Positions 12,600 through 24,140 of a stretch of 64,000 nucleotides of DNA are shown here, in pieces. The notes below the pieces were generated by a model, which ran no database searches, was not told where the DNA came from, and saw nothing but the letters and a program-made list of their open reading frames with translations. How positions within the stretch are numbered: the stretch's first letter is position 1; the number at the start of each line of letters is the position of its first letter. Source of the stretch: Stomorhina lunata (Eukaryota; Arthropoda; Insecta; Diptera; Rhiniidae); the NCBI GenBank assembly GCA_933228675.1, contig OW121744.1, positions 24,702,640 to 24,766,639 of the forward strand, read 5' to 3'. The position numbers and the translations under genes were made by a program.

Positions 12600-15180
12600 C
12601 CGCTATAAAAAAAATGTTGATATAAAAATTTTCTATAGAAAAATTTTTTCTTAAGAAAAATTTTCGATGAAAATATTTTTTGGTAGAAAAATATTTGAAA
12701 TAAAAATTTTCTATACAAACATTTTTGATATGAAAATTTTCTTCTATATATACTTCTTTTTTCTGCCTTCCGTCTATTTCGCAAAAAAAATTTTGATAAA
12801 AAATTTTCTATATAAAAATTTTTGATACAAAATTTTCTATAGAAAAATTTTTAGTAAAAAAATTTTCTATGAAAAATAATCGATAAAAATATTTTTCTTT
12901 AGAAAAATTTTTAATAAAAAAATTTTATATCGAAAAATTTTTGATAAAAAATATTCTATAGAAAAATTTGTAATAAAAAAATTATCTATAGGAAAATTTT
13001 TGATAAAAAAAACAACTGTACCGAAAAATGTTCTTTATAAAATTGTCTAAATAAAATTATTGTACCGAAAAATTTTCTATATAAAATTTTTAACAAAGAA
13101 ATGTTCTGTAGAAAAACTTTTGAAAAGAAAATTTACTATCGAAAAATTTTTCATAAAAAATTTTCTATAGAAAAATTTTTGATAAAAATATAGAATATAA
13201 TTTTTAATAAAAAATTATCTATAGAAAAATTTTGATAAAAAAATTTTCCATAGAAAAATTTTAGATAAGAAAATTTTCTATAGAAAAATTTTTGATAAAA
13301 AAATTTTCTATTTGAATTTTTTTTTCCGTACAAAAATTTTATATAAAATTTTTTTCAGTACAAAAATTTTATATAGAAAATTTTTCGGTACAAAAATTTT
13401 ATATAGGAAATTTTTCGGTACAAAAATTTTATATAGAAAATTTTTCGGTACAAAAATCTTTTATATAGTAGATTTTTCGGTACAAAAATTTTATAAAGAA
13501 AATTTTTCGAAAAATTTTCTATATAAAATTTTGTACCAAAAAATTTTCAATATAAAATTTTTGTACCAAAAAATTTTCTATATAAAATTTTTGTACCAAA
13601 AAATTTTCTATATAAAATTTTTGTACCAAAAAATTTTCTATATAAAATTGTTGTTCCAAAAAATTTTCTATATAAAATTTTTATACCAAAAAATTTTCAA
13701 TATAAAATTTTTAAACCGAAAAATTTTCTATATATAGTTTTTGTACCGAAAAATTTTCTATATATAGTTTTTGTACCGAAAAATTTTCTATATATAGTTT
13801 TTGTACCGAAAAATTTTCTATATTAAATTTTTGTACCGAAAAATTCTCTATATAAAAAAAAAAAAAAATTCTATATAAAAGTTTTGTAACGAAAATTTTT
13901 CTATATAAAAATTTTGTAACGAAAATTTTTCTATATAAAAATTTTGTACCTAAAATTTTTCTATATAAAAATTTTGTAACGAAAATTTTTCTATATAAAA
14001 ATTTTGTAACGAAAATTTTTCTATATAAAAATTTTGTACCGAAAAATTTTCTATATCAAATTTTTGTACCAAAAAATTTTTTACATAAAATTTTTGTGCC
14101 GAAAAATTTTCTATATTAAATTTTTGTGCCGAAAAATTTTCTATATAAAATTTTTGTGCCGAAAAAATTTCTATATAAAATTTTTGTACAAAAAATTTTC
14201 AATATAAAATTTTTGTACCAAAAAATTTTCTATATAAAATTTTTGTACCAAAAAATTTTCTATATAAAATTTTTGTACCAAAAAATTTTCTATATAAAAT
14301 TTTTGTACCAAAAAATTTTCTATATAAAATTTTTGTACCAAAAAATTTTCTATATAAAATTTTTGTACCAAAAAATTTTCTATATAAAATTTTTGTACCA
14401 AAAAATTTTCAATATAAAATTTTTAAGCCTAAAAATTTTCTATATATAGTTTTTGTACCGAAAAATTTTCTATATAAAATATTTGTACCGAAAAATTTTT
14501 TATATTAAATTTTTGTACCGAAAAATTTTTTATATTAAATTTTTGTACCGAAAAATTTTCTATATAAAATTTGTGTACCGAAAAATGTTCTATATAAAAT
14601 TTGTGTACCGAAAAATGTTCTATATAAAATTTGTGTACCGAAAAATTTTCTATATAAAATTTGTGTACCGAAAAATTCTCTATATAAAATTTTTGTACCG
14701 AAATATTCTCTATATAAAATTTTTGTACCGAAAATTTTCTATATAAAATTTTTGTACCGAAAATTTTCTATATAAAATTTTTGTACCAAAAAATTTTCAA
14801 TATAAAATTTTTAAACCGAAAAATTTTCGATATAAAATTTTTGTACAGAAACATTTTTTGTACAAAATTTTTCGTTGCAAAAATTTTTTATACAAAATTC
14901 TTCGGTACAAAAATTTTATATAGAAATTTTCTACAGAAAATTTTTCGGGACAAATATTTTATATAGAAAAATTTTTTGGTACAAAAATTTTATATAGAAA
15001 ATTTTTCGGTACAATAATTTTATATAGACATTTTTTCGTTATTAAAATTTTATACAGAAATTTTTTTGGTAGAAAAATGTTATATCAGAAAATTTTATAT
15101 TAAAGTTTTTATAGAAAATTTTTCGGTAGAAAAATTGTAAATACAAATTTTTTCGATATGAACATTTATTATAGAAATAT
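12600..15180 (+). repeat. Satellite array C, with a homogenised GTACC sub-array
   Basis: It begins with CTATAG-type monomers (12600-13310). From about 13320 it switches to a variant 30-bp monomer in which GATAAA is replaced by GTACC or GTACCG, next to TTTTCTATATAAAA. Between about 14190 and 14420 the 30-bp unit is nearly perfectly repeated seven times or more. Because 30 is divisible by three, frames stay open on both strands and encode 10-residue repeats (KIFYIKFLYQ on +, NFLVQKFYIE on -). I treat these as artefacts. The array ends at about 15180, next to a fragment of dispersed family X (TTTTTGTGACATGGCTG). Confidence 0.93.
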
Positions 15181-15189
15181 ATTATAATA

Positions 15190-16975
15190 AAAAAACGGGA
15201 TTGATTTTTGTGACATGGCTGTATATTTATCGAACTATACTGTTATATGCAGCTTATATAAAAACACTACAAATACAACTCTGTTAAAACCCTCTTATCG
15301 ACTCTAGATAAACCAATACTCCAGAGTTAACATGAATAACGTCGTTACAAAAAGCTATACATACGAAATGTCAAAAAGAAAAACGCCGTTAAATTTGATA
15401 AAATAAACTGGCCTGGAACTCTGCTCGTGTTGTGTGTGGTAATTCGATTTCATTAAAATAAATTAAAATTTTGCAATTTAACTAAACCAATATTAACATT
15501 GACAACGAACAAAATGTAAAGCTAAATGTTTAAAGTGAAATTTAATGAAAATATCAAATAAATTCAATGAAAATCTTAAGGAAAAAGCATGTGGAAAAAT
15601 TTATGTAGCAAATTTTCTTTCTATTGGGGCTCGTCACTTTTTTCGCTGCTGTAAAAAAAATAAAATATACCAAAAAAGAGAGAGGCTGAATAGAAAGAGA
15701 GCAAACAAAAAAGAGAGTGTTGCTAAAAAAGAAAAAAAATAAGAATAAGCAAATAAGAATATAAAATTTGAAAGAAAAGTGATCAAATAAAAAAGAAGAA
15801 TAAATTTAACTGTGGAAAAATTACAGAATATTTTCTTTATTAATAAAATTTAATTGAATCTCAAAAGAGCAATTTAATATTAACAAAAGATGCATATGCA
15901 AGAATTCAAAGGCTGATTAATAAATAAAAATAAAGTGAATATACCTATTACATATAATTATAAAAACGACAAAATACTACAAAAGTCAACAGCCGGGGTG
16001 AATGTATTTTTTTTTTTGTGAAAACCAAAAAAGGACGAACATTTTTAGGGGCGAGTTTTTTTTGAGTGTCTGTTTTGTCGTTCGACCAAGTATTACGGAA
16101 AATACTTGGAGGGACGTAAAATATGTATAGGCCGGTTAAGCAAAATCTTTAAAGATTTCTATTCAATTAAATCAAAGAAAGAATAATGCATTAAAGAAAG
16201 AAAAAAAATCACTAATTGAATTTAGTATTATACCCTCAAAGAAATCGTATAACCTTACAAAAGAGAGAAAATAATTAAATAAAAGCTTTCATCATTAAGA
16301 AAGAAGTTCTATGAAATTGTTCATAATTAAAGTGTTAAATTCAATTAGTTTTGTGCTAAAATAACTATTTTCCGCGTCACATTTTTTGCAAAACATTTAA
16401 AAGTCTAGTAAAGTAACAAACAAAAAAATACTTATTTCATTTGTTCAATAATAAAATACCAATTTTTTATATTTGTTCGTTTGGGGAACCTCGCCCTGCA
16501 ATATGTGTATTCGTGCGCAATGTTGATAATAACGTGAGATAGAGAGAGAGAGCAAGAAAAGAAGATTGGAGAACGTAAAAGAGCGTGTAAAAAAAGTGTT
16601 CATAAAAAATATAAAACCGCTATTCTTCCCTACACCCCGTTTGCATAAAAATGTTCAATAATAAAATGTCAGTTCAATGTTTACTTTATTTTTGGTCGAT
16701 AATACAGTGTTTAGATTAAGCTCTCTTCAAAATGTCACGCAATTTTCCTTTTTTTCTTTTTAACAAATTTCTTTTTATTAGTGCAGAATTTTCCGCGAAT
16801 CTAGATATTAAGTTTTGGATTATTTGTAAGAACTCTATCGACATTCTTTTGGTTTTTTCGAATCTTTGTACAGATCATGAATTATTTCATTGAATTTCGG
16901 AATTCGAATTGTTTATTTCGAAATAAATACGATTTACTATAAATCATGGAATGAAAATATATTATTATTAAAGGA
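15190..16975. other. Unique-looking DNA, possible noncoding exon or promoter region
   Basis: Its composition differs from the arrays: A-rich, with GAGAGAG (16530-16560) and many AAAGAAAG runs, resembling long fly 5' UTRs. A short frame at 15545-15742 (KISNKFNENLKEK) ends in a lysine-rich tail and shows no domain. A noncoding first exon of Galphaq or of another gene is possible, but no paired donor/acceptor can be proven. Confidence 0.3.
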
Positions 16976-17850
16976 ACAAGTCTAGTTCAACTGAACTGCA
17001 CCGATTTTTTGAAATTTTATATAGCTTTATTTTATATAGATTTTGTTTGGCAGGGTTTTTATGTTTTGGAAGCTTTTGGTTTGGGAGATATAGCGCTTTA
17101 AAGTTCTGAAATATAAATCGATATATCTCTCTTATTTTTGTACCGATAGTGACAGAAGAGGTATCTCAATCGACTTTGATTAACCCATTAAGTAGTTATA
17201 AAGAAAAATGTTAAATTTTACCCTTGGTTTTTGTACAAAAATGTCCATATCTCAAAAACTGATCGATATGACATAAACCAATGATACCTATATAGAAATA
17301 AGTAGCCAACCTTTTAAGCTTTCATTTGGCACTAATAGTCAGCCAAAATCTTTAAAGATAACAGAGATATTGAGGCTTAAATTGTATTTTTTTATTTTTT
17401 CAGTTTCAAAGTCTAGTTTAATTGAAACTTTTAATTTTAAGAATTGAAGTGTAAAAATTTTTGGCAAGCGATTTTTTTAAAATAAATTCTCAATATGAAT
17501 GTTTATTTGACTTTAAATTTTAATCTTGAAATAAAATAAAAATGTAAAAAGAGCCGCAGGCGAAAAATTATTAAAAAAAACGATTTTTTTTTTCATATTT
17601 TATTTCATTTTAAACTTTTATTCTTAAAATTAAAAGTTTATTATGGGCCATAAAAATTAATAAAATTGGTGCAGTTCAGTTAAACTTGACTTTGGAACTG
17701 AAAAATAAAAAAAATCAACTTGAACCCTCGATATCTCTGTTATGTTTAAAGATTTTGTCACACTATTAGTTCCAAATGAAAGCTTAAAAGGTTGGCCATT
17801 TACATATACATATATACCATTGGTTTACGTCATATCTTCCATAAAAACGA
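16975..17850. repeat. Foldback (inverted-repeat) element
   Basis: Left-arm blocks (17265-17430: GACATAAACCAATG, CCAACCTTTTAAGCTTTCAT, AATCTTTAAAGATAACAGAG) reappear inverted at 17685-17840 (AAGCTTAAAAGGTTGGCCAT, CATTGGTTTACGTCATATC). The flanking phrase TCAACTGAACTGCACCGATT at about 16988 has an inverted partner at about 17670. There is no coding capacity, consistent with a MITE or foldback DNA element. Confidence 0.7.
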
Positions 17851-17854
17851 TAAA

Positions 17855-18105
17855 AATATGGGTTAGGACGTCGGTCTAGTAACCCACTCCTGAAAAAAAA
17901 CAATTACTATGAAAAAGCAAAAATTAGAATAAAAGAGGAAATATTCCAAAGCTTGGCCTACGCAATTGGAGAATATGCGCACAAGGTCGAAGCGCATTGG
18001 CATTTGACCTTATTATTCTGTTATCCTTGACTCCCAGTGGAGCATATGGTCTTTGATCTAAACAGGTTGTAACTATAAGCCATTTAAGCAAGTAAGTAAG
18101 AACGC
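17855..18105 (+). mobile_element. LINE 3' fragment (RTE-like family), copy 1
   Basis: It holds the phrases AAGCTTGGCCTACGCAATTG and GAATATGCGCACAAGGTCGA. In the related copy at 60.4 kb these read as the reverse-transcriptase C-terminus LSKLGLRNWGICAQGR. They are followed by AACAGGTTGTAACTATA and a terminal AAGTAAGTAAG tail. Partial relatives lie at 25265-25480, 55170-55210 and 60358-60595. Confidence 0.65.
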
Positions 18106-18109
18106 TATC

Positions 18110-18740
18110 ATATTAGACTAGTGTAAGAGTTGTCAATCTCAGGGCTTACAATCTCAGTAATTATTTCCGTACGATCTTTCCAGAAACGAACTTTTCTTTT
18201 CTTGCCGGAGTATTTTCATCCATTCGCACAACATGTCCTTGCCAACGCAGCTGCTGTTGCTTAATGCTTTTCACAATGTCTCTGTCAGCGTATAACTCAT
18301 ATAGCTCATGTTTCATTCGATGTCGGTACTCATTGTTGACGCAGACTGGAAAAGGCGGCAGATACTTCGCTCAAAGTGCGTCCCATAATATCAAGGCGTT
18401 TGCCGATGTGTTTACTGCTGCAACTCGTAGGAATAATAGACTGTCACCTTGCCTGGATCAGGCTGTCGAAAGCTGCTTTGTAGTCAACAAAGAGATGATA
18501 CCTATCAATTAGTTTCTCTTGGGTCTTCTCCAGGATTTGACGTAGAGTAAAGATCTGGTCAGAGGTTGACAGCCACATTGGTGCGTCGCAATTATTTCGT
18601 TAATTGTGGGCTATACACAATCGAGATTCTAATCCTCTGTCATACGTTCTTCTGACCATATGGTTTCTTTAATTTGGGACATACGCCATATCAACTCTTC
18701 ACCTCTGTCTTAAAAAGCTCTTTTGTTCCGACGTGTTGTT
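18110..18740 (-). pseudogene. Decayed LINE reverse transcriptase fragment
   Basis: On the - strand, 18572 to 18444 reads LSTSDQIFTLRQILEKT then YHLFVDYKAAFDSLIQ before an in-frame TGA. FVDYKAAFDS is catalytic motif A of LINE reverse transcriptases, and DQIFTLRQILEK precedes it in RTE/Jockey-type elements. Further downstream on the same strand (18260-18181) the piece QLRWQGHVVRMDENTPARK matches the conserved C-terminal WLGHV-RM region. The sequence between is deleted or frameshifted, so it cannot be functional. Confidence 0.8.
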
Positions 18741-18759
18741 GTTGTTGCTCTAACATTTA

Positions 18760-19700
18760 CAATTTAATAATTTAGTTTTTACGGAAGATCAAGGCCAAGA
18801 AATTAAGCTACTTCTACTGGATAAGCCCACAAATCCTCAGGACTAAGTGAAGTAGGGTTGGCGGTACAGTTGAAAATGTGGAGGTATCATGAGGACCCTG
18901 ACCACAAGCTGGGTATGTGTAGGGGAAGGCACGGTCTATGCAGGACCAAAAAATATTTAATCAGTTGATAGGTTCTTTTCTTCTTCTGCTATGGGCGGTG
19001 GGCGACCTTCTAATACAACATTCATGCGACAACATGTAATCATGGAGTTGATGGCGTCTCTATGAATGTTGATTAACGCAGCCATGTACGAGTTATGATC
19101 TAATGGTCAAGTACATATCTTCGTATGCTGTCCTCATACACGCAAAGATCTTTCCTGACATGCCTAGGGAAATACTTAAACTGTTTTATGTTATTTAAGT
19201 TTATTTATAGTAGATATGACTCTACTAGTTACGAAACATGAATACCGAGAGCAAGTACTATATATTTCATTGTCAACTTTTCACTATTATATTCTTTATT
19301 TCCTACTCATTGTGTAAGCCAGTTGCATTATCATTTTAATATTTATGTAATTAAAATAATACGATATAATTTTAAGTTTTTAAATAACTTTATGTATGGG
19401 GTAATCTTGTATAATGAAAAAATGAAGTCTCAATAAATTACTACTACTACTACTACTGTTTTATGTTAAAGTTTGGATGATTTGTCCTATGACATCTAAA
19501 AAGAAACTGCTGAGATATCATGATGTTGTGATCACTTACTGGAAGACTCTTTGTTTCCTCGTTAGGATGATGTATTGATGTAATTTGTTGGAAGCCTGAT
19601 GTTGTTCTTAGGGCTATATTTTGGCAGGATTGGATATTTCTTCACTGTGCATCACTTAGCGACGCTGACCACACCGGAGCAGCATAATTTGCAAATAACC
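18760..19700 (-). pseudogene. Decayed LINE ORF2 C-terminal half, interrupted
   Basis: On the - strand near 19700-19555 the frame reads ANYAAPVWSASLSDAQ, a stop, then RNIQSCQNIALRTTSGFQ. This is the well-known post-RT region of R1/LOA/Jockey-type LINEs (NYA-PVW-P-LS, Q-CQN-ALR-ATG). Further 3' (about 18930-18880) is PACGQGPHDT, the C-terminal zinc-knuckle segment. Stops and frameshifts make it a pseudogene. It is split by a younger insertion at 19194-19455. Confidence 0.75.
19194..19455 (+). mobile_element. 5'-truncated LINE 3' end with (TAC)n tail and 13-bp TSD
   Basis: A 262-bp insert ending AATAAATTACTACTACTAC is bounded by exact copies of CTGTTTTATGTTA at 19181-19193 and 19456-19468. A target-site duplication plus a short tandem tail is the signature of target-primed reverse transcription. 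The insert sits inside the older - strand LINE pseudogene, which gives a relative age. Confidence 0.85.
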
Positions 19701-20100
19701 GACCAATCGCTGATAGCAAATTTTGATAATCGATCTAGATTTATATAAGACGTTTAGTTGCTTGAATTTTTTTTCATTTTTTTCTTTGTAAGAAAAAAAT
19801 TAAAAAATTTAGCTGTTAAAAAGTTGCTATTATAAATCTTTGATAACTCATGATTTGTATAAAATTTTGAAAAACTGTACTTTGTATACTCTCGATATTC
19901 AAATATTTACTTATATCAAAGTCAGGTCCTTTGATTTTGGTAAACATTTTCTATATCATATTTTTAAATGGAATCTTGTACTTTTTTCTTCAGGGATTTG
20001 TATTCACATTAACTGAAACTAACAATAAAACAAAAAAAAAAAACAAAAAAAAAAAATTGCAAAAGTTGAAGAAATTTTTTTACTAAAATCATAAAATTCG
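19700..20100. other. Intergenic, nothing recognised
   Basis: AT-rich sequence with an A-run at 20025-20056. No feature could be supported. Confidence 0.4.
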
Positions 20101-20129
20101 TATGTCTAAGATTAAATTCATCTCAATTG

Positions 20130-20317
20130 TCATTCGATTTCTCGTTGGTAACGTTAAAAAGTAATAACGTAAAGGATTTGCAACATCGCAATAGCAGCAT
20201 AAAATTAGTAGCAGTAGTAACAACACCATAAACATAAAATAATTTCTTAAAGTTCTTAACTTATATTGAAAATTTAAAAGGAATATTTATTAAAAACAAA
20301 CAACTTCGTTTATAACG
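20130..20317 (+). other. Candidate noncoding first exon of Galphaq
   Basis: A+C-rich, CAGCAG- and CAACA-bearing sequence of 5'-UTR character ends at a consensus donor (AACG/GTAAGT, intron from 20318). A strong acceptor (TTTACTCTCTTTCTATTTCC then AG at 32101-32102) lies before the UTR that precedes the Galphaq ATG. Pairing these two is inference; it would give an 11.8-kb 5' intron. Confidence 0.3.
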
Positions 20318-21043
20318 GTAAGTTATTTTTTATTTTGTTTGAGTACAGTAAATTTAGATAGATCGAGTGTTTTTTAGTTCTAAAGTTGTGATCGAAGCAA
20401 TTTAAATTGAATTGAATAATTTCGGACACAATTTATCCTAATACCCCGTAAAAAAGATTATTCGGTGCAATATCCTTAAATATAGGATATTTAAATATTA
20501 TTAATAACTAATAATACTACCATATTACTCCAAAAGTTTACAAATATAAATACATATGAAAATAAGACTCTTCTCTATCGTAAAATCTTCATCACGTTCA
20601 TGTCAAAACATACATTATGGCATATTTAGCGCATAGTTTACAACTTTTTGTTTAAGATAATAATTCTTAAGATAACTTAAGAGTTATTATCTAAAACAAT
20701 AAAATATTTTTGTATGCTAAGAACTCATTCAAAGTGCTAATGTACTTTACTAAAGCAAATGCTTGAAATTTATTTTCATTATTTTTAATATTACTTGATT
20801 TAAAAAAAATCATATTTTTAATTGATTTTTTGAATGAATTATTAAACTTATACATTAAAAATTATCCATGAGACGTTTAATATTATAAAATAATGTTGGT
20901 ACCCTTAAATTTTTCTGTTAAAATGGTTTCTTATATAATACCAAACAAATTTTTAAAATTTTAAAAAACTCTGAAAACCTTTTGCGCTTTATTTTTACTT
21001 AAATAATAGCCCGTTCACAATTCGTTGCAAATAGTCTAGCATA

Positions 21044-21988
21044 GTAGGGTAAGAGGGGGACCATTTGCCATAGGGGCGCATTTGCCACCACTAATTTTCT
21101 TGAAAACTAACTTATCTTTTTTGATGCTGTAATCGATTTTATATTCGTTTATCATTGATATTCTATATCTCAAATTTTGACTGCTGTAGCTTTCCTATTT
21201 AAAACATCAGGCATGATTTTTTGTTTTAGCAGATCCTGAAAAATAGTTTGCTACAAGTATTTTTGTAATATTTTCCTTAGTTTTTTGTTTTCCTAAGAAA
21301 TTTTTCATTAGTTTAATAAACAATATAGTATTGAGAACAAATATTTTAGGTTTTTATCAATAAATCTATTTCTTATGTGAAAAATTGTTCTTTACATCTA
21401 AGGACTCTACCTGGGGCACATTTGCCATACATATATAGCAAAGCTACTCGTCGACATTTTTTTGAGCCCGACATTCGTAATATCCCTAAAAAGGATATCG
21501 TATTTTGGTTGCAAGGTCCAATCCATCTTCCATCTTAACATTTTTTTTTTAATGTTGATATGTCACAGTACAATGTTAACAGAGGCCCAATAGTTTAAAT
21601 TTTGATGTCTGAATTTTTTACTGTTTTGTTTTAATTTATCCATGTGAAATGAACTTGAATTAATTTTTTGGTTTGTTTGTTTTGTATGTATATTAAAGCT
21701 TTTTAGAAATAAAAATTTACTTTATTACAACAATTTTTTTACTTCTTTTTTGTACCCAACTTATTGGCAAATGCGCCCCATGGATGGGGCACATTGGCTA
21801 CTTTTAGTTAATTTCATACTATTTAAATTTAATACATAAAGAAAAGCCGTAGGCAATCTGAACCAACACAGTTTAAAGCTAACATATATAGGTACCTATG
21901 AAGAACAAAAAAATTGTGATAACTCTCCCGGTAAGAAACCTAGAGCACTTTTAAAAAAAAGTGGCAAATGCTCCCCCTTCTACCCTAC
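21044..21988. mobile_element. Non-autonomous DNA element with ~27-bp inverted termini
   Basis: It begins GTAGGGTAAGAGGGGGACC and ends with the imperfect complement (CCCCCTTCTACCCTAC), each followed inward by a TTTGCCA or TGGCAAA block. The motif GGGGCRCATTTGCCA is repeated internally (about 21073 and 21415, and inverted near 21765). No transposase frame is seen. The element is 945 bp long, and target duplication is unclear. Confidence 0.75.
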
Positions 21989-23390
21989 CATTAAAGAATC
22001 GGTATAGCAAATTAAAAATGTTCCATATAATTTCAATAGAAATTTTTATACATATGGGCAAATCCGAAAAACATTAAACCAAGGACAAAATTTTAAAACT
22101 GTCAAAATCACATATTTGTGTTTATGGAAACCATATACCATATTGATCTGTTAGAATATATAATGGATACAATTATTGATTGCTCTCTTCGTGAATGGCA
22201 GATCCATTCATTGCACCCATCTCGAATTTTTATAATTTTTTTAAAATAATAGGTTTTTAAAAGTTCATAAAAATCGCAAAAACATCCATTTAGTTATCAA
22301 ATTTCAGTAGGGGCTCAAAGTCTGTTTAATTTCATACAATTAGATGTAAAAGACCCCATCAAAAGTAATTGGAGAGATATAAATAACGTCAAGTAAAAAA
22401 GGGCTCACGTGTGTAGCGTCTGTCACAGAAATAAAGGTTTTTTTTTAATTTGACAAGTGGTATTTTTCGTTTTTCTCCAAAGAGAACTTATAGTATGCTT
22501 AACATTAGGCTAAAAATATATAGATGTTAATATAGCATTTAACAGAGTAATATGTATAGGAAAGTGTGTAGCGTCCGTCACTGTATATGTTTTTACAAAA
22601 TGATATTTATTAAATACAAAATTTACGAACACATGTCCGTCTTATTCATAAAGAAATAACACTGTCTGTATCTACAGATTAAATTTAAGGTATTAGGCGT
22701 TAAAAAAACATACAGTGGAGCAAATTTGATGCTTTTGAAATTTTATTTTTTTTTTTCATTTAAGTAAAAACTGTATCGTCCTCAACAGTTCATTTATGGA
22801 TTTTTGGTGAAACTGGAAGCTTTAAAATATTTTATAAAGCTGTTTTGTAATCCTCTGATTTTCCTCTATCTATAATGTATTTACAATTTTTTATTACTAT
22901 GACCGATTTGATGAAAATTATAAAAACACGTGTTGAAAAAAAGTCACTTCCATTATTTGTAGCGTCCGTCACATCACTTTAAAAGCGAATATCTTTTTCC
23001 TCAAAAAGAAATAAGTAAATTAACAAATGCCATTCAATAGCACAATCGATGGGCTAATATTCTTTGAAATCTGTGCGAAGATATCTGGTGTAGAACGATA
23101 ATGGGATACATTTAAGTACAACAAAATCCGTACAAATGTATGCTATGTCAATTTGCAATTGATTCGATGCTAGACTAAGTTCAGGCCGTAAAAATACATT
23201 TATGAAATTAATTACATACATTTTTTTATACTGAGATCATCATAGATTTTAAAATTGGTCCACAGAATTGATTTCTTGGAATTTATATTTTTGCCACTCG
23301 CAACCACAAATTTACATTTAAATAATATTCAATCTTACCTGTACAAATAGAAATAAATATACCATATTTGAAGAAATCGGTCTATATTTA
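21989..23390. other. Intergenic with a thrice-repeated motif
   Basis: The phrase TGTAGCGTCTGTCAC or TGTAGCGTCCGTCAC occurs near 22411, 22567 and 22960. Nothing else is recognised, and no open frame is credible. Confidence 0.5.
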
Positions 23391-23394
23391 AGGC

Positions 23395-24095
23395 AAAAAC
23401 TTTGAACGACAGACGGATATAAACCTCCTATCTTTTTTTGGTTCCTTAAGTTTTTTATATTGGAGCTATGGTCAAATGGTAACCGATTGTCACAAAATTT
23501 CGCACACTAGTATTCACATAAAACTTTCTTGTACTTAATTTAGTGGCCATAGCTGTTATAGTTAATCATTTATTGGCATTTAAGTATATTTTAGATGGAA
23601 TTTAAGATGTTTCTGTAATTGTTTTATATGGGAGCTATGGTTAAATGTAAACCAATTTCTTATGCATAATGATCATATAAAAACTTTTCCAAGAAATGAA
23701 GAATATTTTTGCTAAATTTTAGTGAGATAGCTTTTGTTTAGGTCTTATCCCATCGACAACAGGCAGACGGACAACGCTCAATCGTCTATGAATTTCATCG
23801 GGATTCGAACATACATCAATTTTGGTTTACGAGCCAATATTAAGGAAGTTACAAACGGAATAACAATCTCAATAAAGCCCCATGCTTCTTTATGGTGGGT
23901 ATACAAAAAATGAACCAACTGATATGAACAAAATAATAGTGGATCACTTTGCTTTACCTATATGTTTTTAGAAGAGCGCTTAAAACTTCTATCAGAAAAG
24001 CAGCTAGTACTGTTAAATGCTGTAATACAGGCTAAGTTTATAAAAAGTATAGAATGTTCCTAATCGCAATTTGGTAAAGAACTAAGAAGTAAAAA
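23395..24095 (-). repeat. Dispersed repeat (family S, inverted copy) and fragment
   Basis: It carries GGAGCTATGGTCAAATGGTA, CGACAACAGGCAGACGGACA, CCAATATTAAGGAAGTTACA and GGTGGGTATACA, which appear inverted at 29215-30040. The right part (23970-24090, TATCAGAAAAGCAGCTAGTA and CGCAATTTGGTAAAGAA) is shared with 37375-37500. Noncoding. Confidence 0.65.
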
Positions 24096-24140
24096 ACGAT
24101 TGAAAAAAATCAAATAAAAATAAATAAAACAAAAACTCCA

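Noticed and set aside
13312..14966. Long open frames encoding repeated KIFYIKFLYQ-like decapeptides, open on both strands
   Set aside because: They result from a 30-bp AT tandem repeat whose period is a multiple of three. There is no start context, splice signal or composition shift, and both strands are equally open.
1..15180. Regular repeats resembling a CRISPR array
   Set aside because: Monomers are contiguous and degenerate, with no unique spacers, and the genome is clearly eukaryotic (spliced Galphaq and P450).
15545..15742. 65-codon frame, lysine-rich
   Set aside because: No domain, biased by A-rich sequence, and no exon signals that fit. More likely UTR or intergenic.
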